This document shows positions 35,332 to 44,295 of a DNA stretch of 64,000 nt, piece after piece (position 1 is the stretch's first letter; each line of letters opens with the position of its first letter). The notes under the pieces are model-generated. The model did not search any database and was not told the DNA's origin. It saw only the letters and a program-made list of their open reading frames with translations. Source of the stretch: an uncultured Muribaculaceae bacterium (lineage in GTDB: Bacteria > Bacteroidota > Bacteroidia > Bacteroidales > Muribaculaceae); assembly GCA_910587475.1 (NCBI GenBank), contig CAJUMR010000015.1, positions 1 to 64,000 of the forward strand, written 5' to 3'. Made by a program: the position numbers and the translations under genes.

Positions 35332-37485
35332 ATGAGAAGGATATCGCTAATCGCAGCATGTGTGCTGGTGTCGGGGCTGACATTTGCGCAGATCTATAAG
35401 CTGTCAGTGACAAGAAACGATGGTCAGACGCTGGTCATCCCCACGGACGACATCGCAAAAATAGAATTTGTCGAAGGTGAAGCTTCGGGAGCAGTGTTCT
35501 CGGTTGTGCCTCAGACTAAAACAGTGCCTTATTTCGGAGGTAATGTGACATTTAAAATTTCGGCCAACTGCCAGTGGACCTACAAGGTCGACAACGATAA
35601 GGTCAGCGAAGTGTCGCAGAGCAATTCTCAACTGGTGCTCAATTTCCCCGGCCGGCAGTCGTCGGAGCCGGTGACCTTCAGCGTGACGTTCCAGTATTCG
35701 GGCATGGAGACCGTGGTCACTCTCGATCAGGAAACTTCTCCCCGCGCCGACCTGCTCGACATCGAATTCAAGGCCGACGGAACGGCAGTCGACGTATCGC
35801 CGATGCATAATGAGGTAATCACCAACCCCAGCAATGCCCTGATGACTTATTACAGCGACATGCACGGCCGCTATGTGGCCAATTTCCGCAATGCGATGGG
35901 TCAGATGGTCACCAGCGGTTACTACCGTGTCAATTATCAGAAGGGCGGAGAATTTATCAACCGCATCGCCGACGGCTGTACGTTTGAGACGATCATCAAA
36001 CTCAATGAATCGGACAACCCTAACCGCGAGGTGAAATGGTTCAGCTCAATGCAGTCGGGCGGCATCGGTTTCATCCTTCCGATTCACAATGCTGCCAACA
36101 CCGGCACCAAGTGTCTTACGTTCCTGCCTAATGTTTCAACCACCGGCGCATCGAACTGGCGCTGGACCTACAGCGATGTAGAACCCAAACCGGGCGTCTA
36201 CTATCATGTTGTCGGCGTATGGAACAAGGAAGAAGGCAAATCGTATATTTATGTCAACGGACGTCTGAGCGGAACAGCTTCGGCTCCGGGTAATTATGTG
36301 CCCGTGGCTTCAGGAGCGGAATCATTTGTGCTCGGCGGCGACCCCGGAACAAACCAGACCGACTGTGACGCAGCCTGGAACGGCGAGATCGTCACTGCCC
36401 GTATCTATGATGCACCGTTCGATGCAAGTCAGGTTGCAGGACTGTGGGAAGAGTCGCGCTTCGACGAATCGGCTTCGACGGTCACTATCTCAGACCTTGT
36501 GTATCTGCCCGAATGCAACGTGGCTCCCGGCAACAAGTACTCAGTCTATGGCAAGGGCTTTATGAACGGCGACGCTGTTGAACTTCAGGCCATCGGTTCG
36601 GATGCCAAGCTGCAGCCGGCCGTGTCGGTCGACGACGAGCGTCTGACGCTGACAGTGCCCGAAGGCATCACATCAGGTGATTATAAGGTGATATTGGTGC
36701 GCGGCGGAGTTCAGTCGCCTTTGTTCCAAGTGACTTTCAACGTCGGTCAGACCCCGGTCGAACGCGTTGCTCCAAAGATCATCGCCCACCGCGGCGCTCA
36801 CACCGACGGCGCGTCTGAAAACTCGATAGCGGCGCTCAAAAAAGCAATGGATGCCAACTATTACGGCATTGAGCTTGATATATGGATCACTACCGACGGT
36901 CAGCTTGTTGTGCACCACGACGGCGTTGCAAGCGGACTTACATTTGCCAACTGCACCTACGACCAGATCAAAAACCTGCGTCTGTCCAACGGTGAGGCTC
37001 TGCCGACATTCGACTCATTCATCTCGACATTCAAGGAGAAAATGGGATCGTCGACATCCAAGCTCATCATCGAGATCAAGACTCACGCTGCTCTTGCGCG
37101 CAGCCTCGCCGCTACCGACAAAGCCATGCAGATGGTAGAGGCCGCTGGACTGAAAGACCGCGTAGAGTATATCGCATTCAGCTATGATGTCTGCAAGCGC
37201 ATTGTTGCCAATCAGCCCGATGCGATGGTCGGTTATCTCAATGGCGACAAGACTCCGGCTACTATTCTTGCCGACGGCATACGCAGCATCGACTACAACA
37301 TGAGCCCGCTTACAGCCCATCCGGAGTGGATCAAGGAATGCCGCGAACTCGGCATGATCAGCAATGTATGGACTGTGAACACCGTGACCGACATGCTCCG
37401 TTTCACCGGCTATGGCATCGATTACATCACCACCGATGCGCCTGCCGATCTTGACCGTCTGAACAACATGAAATTTGTAGAATGA
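35332..37485 (+). CDS. Secreted BACON-LamG-glycerophosphodiester phosphodiesterase
   Basis: A 717-residue exported protein with an unusual domain chain. After a signal (ending LTFAQ), residues about 20-48 repeat the short YKLSVTRNDGQTLVIPTDDIAKIEF motif region. A BACON domain spans about 55-135 (TVPYFGGNVTFKISANCQWT to VVTLDQE). A LamG/concanavalin-like domain covers about 150-375 (GCTFETIIKLNE; YYHVVGVWNKEEGKSYIYVN). An IPT/TIG-like Ig domain follows (about 385-475). The GDPD barrel is about 482-715: IAHRGAH with ENS, ELDIW, HHDG, IEIKT and a final TVNTVTDM. GDPD enzymes split glycerophosphodiesters such as those from phospholipids or teichoic acids. A surface or secreted role is inferred. 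Confidence 0.88.
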   Translation: MRRISLIAACVLVSGLTFAQIYKLSVTRNDGQTLVIPTDDIAKIEFVEGEASGAVFSVVPQTKTVPYFGGNVTFKISANCQWTYKVDNDKVSEVSQSNSQLVLNFPGRQSSEPVTFSVTFQYSGMETVVTLDQETSPRADLLDIEFKADGTAVDVSPMHNEVITNPSNALMTYYSDMHGRYVANFRNAMGQMVTSGYYRVNYQKGGEFINRIADGCTFETIIKLNESDNPNREVKWFSSMQSGGIGFILPIHNAANTGTKCLTFLPNVSTTGASNWRWTYSDVEPKPGVYYHVVGVWNKEEGKSYIYVNGRLSGTASAPGNYVPVASGAESFVLGGDPGTNQTDCDAAWNGEIVTARIYDAPFDASQVAGLWEESRFDESASTVTISDLVYLPECNVAPGNKYSVYGKGFMNGDAVELQAIGSDAKLQPAVSVDDERLTLTVPEGITSGDYKVILVRGGVQSPLFQVTFNVGQTPVERVAPKIIAHRGAHTDGASENSIAALKKAMDANYYGIELDIWITTDGQLVVHHDGVASGLTFANCTYDQIKNLRLSNGEALPTFDSFISTFKEKMGSSTSKLIIEIKTHAALARSLAATDKAMQMVEAAGLKDRVEYIAFSYDVCKRIVANQPDAMVGYLNGDKTPATILADGIRSIDYNMSPLTAHPEWIKECRELGMISNVWTVNTVTDMLRFTGYGIDYITTDAPADLDRLNNMKFVE

Positions 37486-37517
37486 TGGCCTGACCGACAT
37501 TGTCGGACCGAATTATA

Positions 37518-37570
37518 ATCAGATCTCCACACACTTGTCGCATAGGCAAATGTGAGGAGATCTGATTTTG
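37518..37570 (+). terminator. Terminator after the GDPD gene
   Basis: ATCAGATCTCC (from 37518) and GGAGATCTGAT (to 37566) form a long stem, with further CACA/TGTG pairing inside, followed by TTTTGTT. Confidence 0.7.
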
Positions 37571-37623
37571 TTAAATAACATTTTTTAACTCGCTGTAATA
37601 TCAAATTAATCTAAAAAATGGCT

Positions 37624-37631
37624 TAGCTTTG
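37624..37631 (+). promoter_or_regulatory. -7 element for the lipoprotein/DUF5723 pair
   Basis: TAGCTTTG matches the -7 consensus, about 83 bases before the ATG at 37715. A -33 TTTG is not evident at the usual spacing. Confidence 0.35.
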
Positions 37632-37714
37632 TGAAAGTTCTTACAACACACTTGAGTATTTTAAGCGACAAAAAGTAAAAACACAATAATAATATAGTAA
37701 TTCAATCATCTGAC

Positions 37715-39433
37715 ATGACATTCAGACAAAACTCTCTTATCATCGGCGTATCGCTTGCGTGCGCCGCTGTGTCGTCATCGTGCGTCGACGACAATTATGA
37801 TCTGTCGGACATCGACACCACAGTGCGAGTCGAAGTCAATCATCTGACAGTGCCTATCAAACTTGATGAAATAAAACTTGAAAGCATCCTCAAGGAAAGC
37901 GACAGGGTGCAGATCATCGATGGTCAATATACGGTTGTCGAGAACGGAACATTCGGCTCGTCGCCGATTTCGATCGGCCGGGTGCAGATTGCGTCGCGCA
38001 AGATTGCATCGACAGAGCTCACTCTACCTGTTGTGCCGTCGGCTATCGCTTCGTCGGATGTTTCATTCGATATTTCGACTCCGGCTCAGACGTTCGGACT
38101 GTCGGCGTCTGGTGTGCCGGCTGAAATAGTGGACATCAACGCTGTCGGTGCGACACTTAAATTCGGTTTCAATTTCAACATGCCCGGTCTGTCGTCAGTC
38201 GCTCACAGCGTTGAGTTCCGCAATCTATGCCTCCAGTTGCCCAAGGGGCTTGAAATGACCAATGCAGGGGGTGGAACCTACAATCCTTCGACCGGCGAGC
38301 TCACGTTGCCTACCAAAGTGGTCAGCAGCGAGACTCTGCAACTGGAGTTCGAAGCCAGCCGCGCAGACTTCAGCCAGATGGATCTTGACTTCGATTATAC
38401 GACCCACAAGGTGTCGGTCGAAGGCGACATCTACGTAAAATCAGGCACAATCGCCATGTCGTCTTCCTCCCTTGTGACGGGTGCGGCGCCTACCAACATC
38501 AAACTTTCGATCGGCTATGTTGTGCCGGGCTTTGAAATCACTACGTTCAGCGGACGAGTGAAGTATGATATCAAGGGTGTCAACATCCCCTCTGTCGATC
38601 TGTCGGATCTGCCCGACGTGCTGACTCAGAGCGGCACAGACATCAGCCTTGCCAATCCGTGCATCTTCCTCAGCATCAACAATCCCGTGCAGAATTATGA
38701 CCTGACCGCCAATACCGGCATGACGATCAACGCACGTCATGGTTCTCAGCTGACGCCCTACAGCATCAACGACAGCTTCTTCACTATAGGCGCCGGCCAG
38801 TTTGGCGGCTACAGCCACTTCTGTCTTTCACCTGTTATGCCGTCGTTTGTTCCCGATGGATATGAATCTCCCGAGCATGTGGCATTCTCTTCGTTGAGCA
38901 ATGTGCTCAGTGGCGACGGCATGCCTTCGTCACTCGAAATCAATCTCGACAATCCTTGCCTCCCCGAGCAGGATGTAGTCAATCTGCCTCTTGGTACGAG
39001 CCTCGGCAGTGTTCGCGGCGAATATGACTTCCGTGCGCCCGTAGCTCTCACCGAGGGTTCGAAGATTGTCTACGCTGACGTAGCTGACGGATGGGGCTCG
39101 GAGGACTTCGATTATATGACAATCACCGAACTCAACATCCTCGCTACAATCACATCAGAGCTGCCTCTCGCTCTTGATATAAAGGCTTATCCGATCGATC
39201 GTGCAGGCAACCGCATCAACAACGTAGAGATCGAAGGCGTACATATCACAGCGTCGTCACAGCCGCAGGATGTCAATATCCGCATCACCGGTGATGTGAC
39301 AGGCTTCGACGGCATCCGTTATGAGGCGACTGCTACAGCAGGCCCCGGCGACAAGGTGCTCGACGCCAACATGAGCATCAGTGTGACCAATCTCCGTCCG
39401 ACGGTGTCGGGTTACTATCAGAAAGAACTCTAA
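37715..39433 (+). CDS. Large lipoprotein of unknown function
   Basis: A 572-residue lipoprotein with lipobox SSSCVD (Cys about 23) and then DDNYDLSDIDTTVRV. The mature chain is almost all beta-strand with repeated short motifs (for example VEVNHLTVPIKLDEIKLESIL at the start and DVNIRITGDVTGFDGIRYEATAT near the end), suggesting stacked Ig-like or jelly-roll domains. I do not know a name for it. It is 39 bases ahead of a DUF5723 barrel-type protein and is probably expressed and working with it at the outer membrane. Confidence 0.75.
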   Translation: MTFRQNSLIIGVSLACAAVSSSCVDDNYDLSDIDTTVRVEVNHLTVPIKLDEIKLESILKESDRVQIIDGQYTVVENGTFGSSPISIGRVQIASRKIASTELTLPVVPSAIASSDVSFDISTPAQTFGLSASGVPAEIVDINAVGATLKFGFNFNMPGLSSVAHSVEFRNLCLQLPKGLEMTNAGGGTYNPSTGELTLPTKVVSSETLQLEFEASRADFSQMDLDFDYTTHKVSVEGDIYVKSGTIAMSSSSLVTGAAPTNIKLSIGYVVPGFEITTFSGRVKYDIKGVNIPSVDLSDLPDVLTQSGTDISLANPCIFLSINNPVQNYDLTANTGMTINARHGSQLTPYSINDSFFTIGAGQFGGYSHFCLSPVMPSFVPDGYESPEHVAFSSLSNVLSGDGMPSSLEINLDNPCLPEQDVVNLPLGTSLGSVRGEYDFRAPVALTEGSKIVYADVADGWGSEDFDYMTITELNILATITSELPLALDIKAYPIDRAGNRINNVEIEGVHITASSQPQDVNIRITGDVTGFDGIRYEATATAGPGDKVLDANMSISVTNLRPTVSGYYQKEL

Positions 39434-39472
39434 ATGTCCTCCTTTCCCATTTCATTACACAACTGAAATCCA

Positions 39473-40846
39473 ATGAAAACCATCATAAAAAATACACTCG
39501 CAGCAGCCGCTCTTGCAGTGTCGGTGGCTGCCGGCGCTCAGAACACCCGCTCGGGCTACTTTGTCGAAGACTACACTTACCGCTTCCAGATGAACCCTGC
39601 GTTCGGCAACAGCCGCGGCTTTGTGTCGATGCCCGGCTTGGGTAATCTCAACCTCGGTGTCAACGGCAACCTCCATGTCACCGACGTGCTTTACAATCTC
39701 GGCAACGGAACGACCACTTTCATGAACCCCGGAGTCAATACAGCCGACTTCCTCAACCGCATCAGTGATGTCAGCAAACTGAGAGTCAACACCAAGATCG
39801 ACATTTTCTCGATCGGCTTCAAAGGCTTTGGAGGTTACAATACGATTAACGTCAATGCACGTGCCGACGTCGGTGTCAATCTGCCGAAATCGTTCTTCTC
39901 TCTGCTCAAGGAGGGCATCTCCAACCAGACTTATGCGATCGACGATCTGGCGGCCCGCGGAATGGGTTATGCAGAAGTTGCACTCGGTCACTCTCACGAC
40001 ATCACCAAGGAGTGGCGTATCGGCGTTACGGCCAAGTTCCTCGTCGGCGGTGCAAATATCGACGCTAAACTCCATAATGCCAATCTGACTCTCGGCACCG
40101 ACAGCTGGACTGTGACATCCGATGCCGAAATCAACTCGTCGCTCAAAGGTCTCACTTACGAGACTGAAATCAACGAGAATACCAATCACCGCTATGTCAG
40201 CGGAGCTGAAGTCGACGGTGCGGGCATCGGAGGCTATGGCTTTGCAGTCGATCTCGGTGTGATCTACAAACCTGCAGCTCTCAAAGACTGGACATTCTCG
40301 GCGTCGTTGCTCGACCTCGGTTTCATCAATTGGAGCAACAACATGCTTGCTTCGACCAATGGCCCGAAAACTTTCGACACTGATAAATATACATTCAATG
40401 TCGATGACAACGCTCCCAACAGCTTCGACCGCGAGTGGGACAAGATCCAGGACAGCCTGAGCGCGCTTTACGAACTTGAGGACATGGGCGATCAGGGTTC
40501 GCGCACAACGTCGCTCGCCACGACTTTCAATGTCGGTGCTGAATATGCGTTCCCCCTTTACCGCAAACTTTCGTTCGGCTTGCTCAACACAACCCGTCTT
40601 AACGGCGCATACTCATGGACAGATTTCCGTCTGTCGGCCAATATCGCCCCTGTCAAGTTCTTTGATGCATCGGTCAACGTCGCTGCCGGCACTTTCGGCA
40701 TGGGCTTCGGTTGGTTGCTCAACCTCCACACGCCCGGTGGAAACATCTTCCTTGGTATGGACCACACTCTCAACAAGGTGTCTAAAGAGTTCGTTCCGTT
40801 GTCGTCAAACGCTTCGCTCAACTTCGGTCTGAACTTCTTGTTCTAA
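39473..40846 (+). CDS. DUF5723 outer membrane protein (PorV/FadL-like barrel)
   Basis: A 457-residue protein with signal (SVAAGAQ) and a beta-barrel pattern of alternating hydrophobic strands, ending in NFGLNFLF with the terminal aromatic Phe expected of outer membrane barrels. The start of the mature chain (YRFQMNPAFGNSRGFVSMPGLGNLNLGVNGN) matches the DUF5723 family as I recall it, related to PorV/PorP-like or FadL-like barrels of Bacteroidetes. It probably forms a unit with the lipoprotein gene just upstream. Substrate or role unknown. Confidence 0.8.
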   Translation: MKTIIKNTLAAAALAVSVAAGAQNTRSGYFVEDYTYRFQMNPAFGNSRGFVSMPGLGNLNLGVNGNLHVTDVLYNLGNGTTTFMNPGVNTADFLNRISDVSKLRVNTKIDIFSIGFKGFGGYNTINVNARADVGVNLPKSFFSLLKEGISNQTYAIDDLAARGMGYAEVALGHSHDITKEWRIGVTAKFLVGGANIDAKLHNANLTLGTDSWTVTSDAEINSSLKGLTYETEINENTNHRYVSGAEVDGAGIGGYGFAVDLGVIYKPAALKDWTFSASLLDLGFINWSNNMLASTNGPKTFDTDKYTFNVDDNAPNSFDREWDKIQDSLSALYELEDMGDQGSRTTSLATTFNVGAEYAFPLYRKLSFGLLNTTRLNGAYSWTDFRLSANIAPVKFFDASVNVAAGTFGMGFGWLLNLHTPGGNIFLGMDHTLNKVSKEFVPLSSNASLNFGLNFLF

Positions 40847-40868
40847 TATAGAAAATCAATTAACACGG

Positions 40869-40912
40869 CGGCGCCGGAGTCTACCCTTTTTTCGGGAAGA
40901 TCTCCGGCGCCG
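40869..40912. terminator. GC-rich hairpin between convergent genes
   Basis: CGGCGCCGGAG (40869-40879) pairs perfectly with CTCCGGCGCCG (40902-40912); the loop holds an ACCC/CGGG inner pair and a T6 run. Confidence 0.65.
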
Positions 40913-41058
40913 TTGTGAATCACTTGAGTTTTGGTTGAGTAAGTAAGTCTAAATCCTAATCTTTTATTTATCCTAAAAATCTATTTATCCTTAAAATCTT
41001 AATGCCTTAGATATCGTTGTTTCATCATCATGACGGGCGCGCAAAAGCCCGGTGGCGA

Positions 41059-41562
41059 TCAACGGTAGTCGGCGAAACGTTCCTGGAGTTTCTTGCGTGC
41101 GAAGAAGATGCGGCTCTTGACGGTGCCGAGGGGCAGGTTCATCTGCTCGGCGATCTCGTTGTATTTGTAGCCGGCCACGTGCATCGAGAAGGGGATGCGG
41201 TATTCGTCGGCGAATTCGTTGATGGCGTCGGTGATCTCCGATGCGCCGTAAGATCCTTCGGGAGTCTCGAGGCCCGAGTCCTGCGAGAGGTTGAGGTGGT
41301 AGAGGTTTTCGGTGGTGTCGACCACTGTGGCTGCACGGCCTGCGCGACGGTAGTTGTTGATGAAGATGTTGCGCATGATGGTGAACACCCATCCCTTGAA
41401 GTTGGTGTTGTCGGCGAACTTGTCTTCGTTGTCGAGCGCCTTGAGGGTTGTGTCCTGAAGGAGGTCGTAGGCGTCGTCGCGGTTAGAGGTGAGCATGTAC
41501 GCGAAGTTGAGGAGATTGCCCTGAAGGTTCATGAGGTTTGATTGGAATTTTGCGCTTGCCAT
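41059..41562 (-). CDS. ECF-type RNA polymerase sigma factor
   Basis: A 167-residue sigma-70 family factor. I start it at the ATG at 41562 (MASAKFQSNLMNLQ) because the longer frame extends through its own promoter. Region 2 shows NLLNFAYMLTSNRDDAYDLLQDTTLKAL and NFKGWVFTIMRNIFINNYRR (about 15-75); region 4 shows DEYRIPFSMHVAGYKYNEIAEQMNLPLGTVKSRIFFARKKLQ (about 115-160). No anti-sigma factor gene is adjacent, so control is more likely at expression. Such stand-alone Bacteroidetes ECF factors often respond to stress. Confidence 0.93.
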   Translation of the reverse strand: MASAKFQSNLMNLQGNLLNFAYMLTSNRDDAYDLLQDTTLKALDNEDKFADNTNFKGWVFTIMRNIFINNYRRAGRAATVVDTTENLYHLNLSQDSGLETPEGSYGASEITDAINEFADEYRIPFSMHVAGYKYNEIAEQMNLPLGTVKSRIFFARKKLQERFADYR

Positions 41563-41646
41563 AATGTGGAGTATTTTAGTTGTTGTTATTGTTTTTTTGT
41601 TGATGTTTCGTTGTCGTGTCGATGTTGTTACAAATCGATTACGATG

Positions 41647-41677
41647 CAAATCTACAACCGATTTTCGATTTGTCAAG
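41647..41677 (-). promoter_or_regulatory. Promoter of the sigma factor gene
   Basis: On the minus strand CTTG, 19 bp, then TAGATTTG (41647-41654) gives a near-consensus primary promoter, about 85 bases before the ATG. The remaining 200 bases towards 41878 are AT-rich with no further gene. Confidence 0.65.
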
Positions 41678-41877
41678 AGTTTTTATGTTAAAATCTGTGA
41701 AATCTGCAAACTTTTTGCGGTTTATGCTTTAATGCGCTATTACATAAGGCTTTGCGCCTTGTGATAATTGATACAAAATTGTTACAATTGTGTTTTTGGT
41801 GCGATTTAGGGGGATAAAATAGGTTCAGATTAAAAAAAAATTTGTATTTTCGTTGACATAATAAAATAGACCAAGAA

Positions 41878-42738
41878 ATGAAAAATTTACTACTTGCAAT
41901 CGGACTGCTTTTATCCGTGTGGATCAATGCCGCTGGTGTGGTTAATGTGAGGTTTCACAATGAGTCTGCCGACACAACGCGGATCAATGAAATCCTCATC
42001 GAGACCGCATCTAAAAATTTCAAAAGTCCTGGCGAGCGTAATGTTTTCATAGCTAAAAAATTTATAGGCACGCCTTATCAGGCCGGCACGCTTGACGAGA
42101 CGCCTGAGATGGTGACTGTCAATCTTGATGCGGTCGACTGCACGACATTTGTCGACATGGTGCTTGCAATGTCGTACACCGTCGGCGAGGGGCGTACATC
42201 ATGGCGCGATTTCGTCTATAATCTCGAACGCCTGCGCTACCGCGGAGGAGAGGTCAACGGCTACGGCTCGCGCCTTCACTATGTGTGTGATTGGGTTGTC
42301 GATAATATCCATCGCGGCAACATTGAAGACGCAACTAAAATCTTCCCACGTATCAATCACGTTGTGCGCACGATCGATTATATGAGTTCTCACCGCGATA
42401 AATATCCGGCTTTGGCCGACAGTGCCGAGCTGGCCCGCATCAAAAATGTAGAGATCGGATATCGCAGCCATCGTTTCCCCTATGTCAAGACGGTCGATCT
42501 CGGAGGCAAGGAGACCAAGGCGGCTTTCCGCGACGGCGATGCTGTCGCTCTGGTGTCTAATCTTAAAGACCTCGACGTTTCGCACATGGGTTTTGTGGTC
42601 ATCGAGAACGGAGAGCCTTATCTTCTCCATGCGTCGAGTACCGACGGTAAGGTGGAGGTGTCGCAACGCTCCCTTGCAGACTATATGAAGCGTAAACGTT
42701 CGCTTATAGGAGTGAGGGTGATCCGCCTCAAGGACTGA
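41878..42738 (+). CDS. DUF1460 N-acetylmuramoyl-L-alanine amidase-like protein
   Basis: A 286-residue exported protein of the DUF1460 family, an NlpC/P60-type cysteine hydrolase fold with amidase activity on cell wall muropeptides reported for related members. A signal peptide covers about residues 1-19. The core shows GTPYQAGTLD, the nucleophile Cys in VDCTTFVD (about residue 85) and the catalytic His in SHMGFVV (about 237), followed by LLHASS. Length is normal. It could recycle or trim peptidoglycan in the periplasm. It stands alone on this strand. Confidence 0.88.
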   Translation: MKNLLLAIGLLLSVWINAAGVVNVRFHNESADTTRINEILIETASKNFKSPGERNVFIAKKFIGTPYQAGTLDETPEMVTVNLDAVDCTTFVDMVLAMSYTVGEGRTSWRDFVYNLERLRYRGGEVNGYGSRLHYVCDWVVDNIHRGNIEDATKIFPRINHVVRTIDYMSSHRDKYPALADSAELARIKNVEIGYRSHRFPYVKTVDLGGKETKAAFRDGDAVALVSNLKDLDVSHMGFVVIENGEPYLLHASSTDGKVEVSQRSLADYMKRKRSLIGVRVIRLKD

Positions 42739-42747
42739 TCTTCCCTA

Positions 42748-43323
42748 CTATCGTGGGATAAGTGAAATGGAGACAATGCCTCCTTTCTTAGCTCCGATGT
42801 AGGCGGGGAAACGTTCGTCTCCACGGCAGATATTGGTGATATAGATCGGCAGACCGATGCTGATCGTGTGCAGCGTGAAAGTATCGCCGGGTTTCAGTTT
42901 GATATTGTGTGATTTGTTGATGCGGAACCGTTGGTGCGAGATGTATTCGATCTCGCACGATTTCTCGCCGCTCCAGGTGAGCAGTATGCGATCGCCGTTG
43001 TTTAGATTGTCGGCGTTGACTACCGACTCGGCCATGAAACCCGAATCGCTGTCGAAAGTGTTGACGGCGTCGCTCAACAGAAATGCCGCCCAGGTCCTGT
43101 AGTCGTTGAACTGCGCCAGAATGTTGAGTGTCGTCACGCTTGGAAACCCGTCATATGTGACATATCCCCAGAGGCGTTTGATCGATGATATGCTTATTTC
43201 GCGACCTGTCTTTTTTCTGATGCTCAGTGCGAGGTTGTTGAATTCGGTCGGTGATGTCGGGGTGAATCCGAGATTATGATTTGTGATACTGATGAGAGTG
43301 TCAAGTGCGAGTTTCTTGTCCAT
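42748..43323 (-). CDS. Small protein with HTH-like N-terminus, last gene of the fimbrillin/kinase operon
   Basis: A 191-residue protein without signal peptide. Residues about 22-75 match a pattern common in Bacteroidetes proteins that resembles a helix-turn-helix: LALSIRKKTGREISISSIKR, then LWGY, PSVTTLNILAQF and TWAAFL. The second half (100-190) is strand-rich, with ILLTWSGEKSCEIEYIS and KLKPGDTFTLHTI, like a small beta-barrel sensing domain. It lies 24 bases after the kinase gene. A cytoplasmic regulator or kinase target is plausible, but this is inference. Confidence 0.65.
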   Translation of the reverse strand: MDKKLALDTLISITNHNLGFTPTSPTEFNNLALSIRKKTGREISISSIKRLWGYVTYDGFPSVTTLNILAQFNDYRTWAAFLLSDAVNTFDSDSGFMAESVVNADNLNNGDRILLTWSGEKSCEIEYISHQRFRINKSHNIKLKPGDTFTLHTISIGLPIYITNICRGDERFPAYIGAKKGGIVSISLIPR

Positions 43324-43347
43324 GTGAGTGAATGATTGAGGGGTGGG

Positions 43348-44280
43348 TTATTTGTAGACTGACAGCAATAAGTATATTATTTCGGCGGCAAGCGCAGCGC
43401 ATGCGCATAGCAGTATGTAGGTCAATGTTTTTGATGCGAGCATGGCCGACATCGTTTCTTTGGTCGACGGGTTGACCGACGGGAGCTTCACTGCCGAAAA
43501 TGACTGCGGACGCTTTGCCGGATTGGGGTTCATGCACTTTAGTGCCATGTCGCGCAACAGACTGTCGCCGGCGGCTTCGGCGAGTTCGTCGATGACAACG
43601 CCGAACGAATATATGTCGGCAAGTACCGAAGGCCGAGCATTAGGCTTGAGCTGCTCAGGATCGACGTAGTTCCGTGTGCCGGCAGGGTTCTTCAGAATTA
43701 CGAACGCCTGGCTGTCTGACAGGTTGAAGTCGATCAGCTTCGCGATGTCGCCCTGATGTGATACGATGATGTTTGATGGCTTGAGATCGCGGTGGAGCAC
43801 CTGCTTGCTGTGCATGTAGGCGAGGGCATCGGCGATCTGGGCTGCGATTGTCCGTGCATTGGCTTTTGTGATGCAGCCTGTGGCGAGCAGTTCTTCGAGG
43901 GTCGATCCGTCGACATATTCGAGAATGATGGCTTTGCCCAGTCCGTCGACAGACTCCAGCCCGATTGTGCGCCTTATGTTGGGATGGTCAAGAAACATGC
44001 CGATCTCGAATTCCTTGGCGAGGGCCATGTTCTGTATAGGGTCGGCGCGGTGCTGCTCCTTCAGCCCTTTGAGCACGAACCGCTTGCCGAAGCGAGTGGC
44101 TGAGAACAGCTCGGTAGGCGAGGCCTTGGAGTTATGTAGCGGCGTGATGTTGACAAAACGATCGGAGAAGAGAGATCCGAAGTCGAGGGCTGCGGCCGTC
44201 TCATCGGTCTGCAGGTAGGCCGATGAGTCAGAGCTGTCGTCGACAGGGAGGTTTGAGTTGTCAGTTATGGTTTTGTTCAT
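43348..44280 (-). CDS. Tail-anchored Ser/Thr protein kinase with DFN in place of DFG
   Basis: A 310-residue Hanks-type kinase. ATP-lysine candidate Lys71 (FVLKGL), alphaC glutamate near 90-92, catalytic loop HRDLKPSN at 163-170 with Asp165 and Asn170, metal-binding Asp184 in IDFNLSD, activation-segment PE at 208-209 and Asp222 in DIYSFG are present. The usual DFG glycine is Asn, and the glycine-rich loop is poor. A single membrane helix (about 285-307) sits at the very C-terminus with only three residues beyond, so the kinase faces the cytoplasm. No PASTA or other outside sensor is present. It is 15 bases after the LRR lipoprotein gene in a unit of surface proteins. Confidence 0.9.
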   Translation of the reverse strand: MNKTITDNSNLPVDDSSDSSAYLQTDETAAALDFGSLFSDRFVNITPLHNSKASPTELFSATRFGKRFVLKGLKEQHRADPIQNMALAKEFEIGMFLDHPNIRRTIGLESVDGLGKAIILEYVDGSTLEELLATGCITKANARTIAAQIADALAYMHSKQVLHRDLKPSNIIVSHQGDIAKLIDFNLSDSQAFVILKNPAGTRNYVDPEQLKPNARPSVLADIYSFGVVIDELAEAAGDSLLRDMALKCMNPNPAKRPQSFSAVKLPSVNPSTKETMSAMLASKTLTYILLCACAALAAEIIYLLLSVYK

Positions 44281-44295
44281 GATTGAAATTCTCGT

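Noticed and set aside
41563..41676. Longer start for the sigma factor
   Set aside because: The extra 38 residues would be encoded across the promoter elements and do not match the family.
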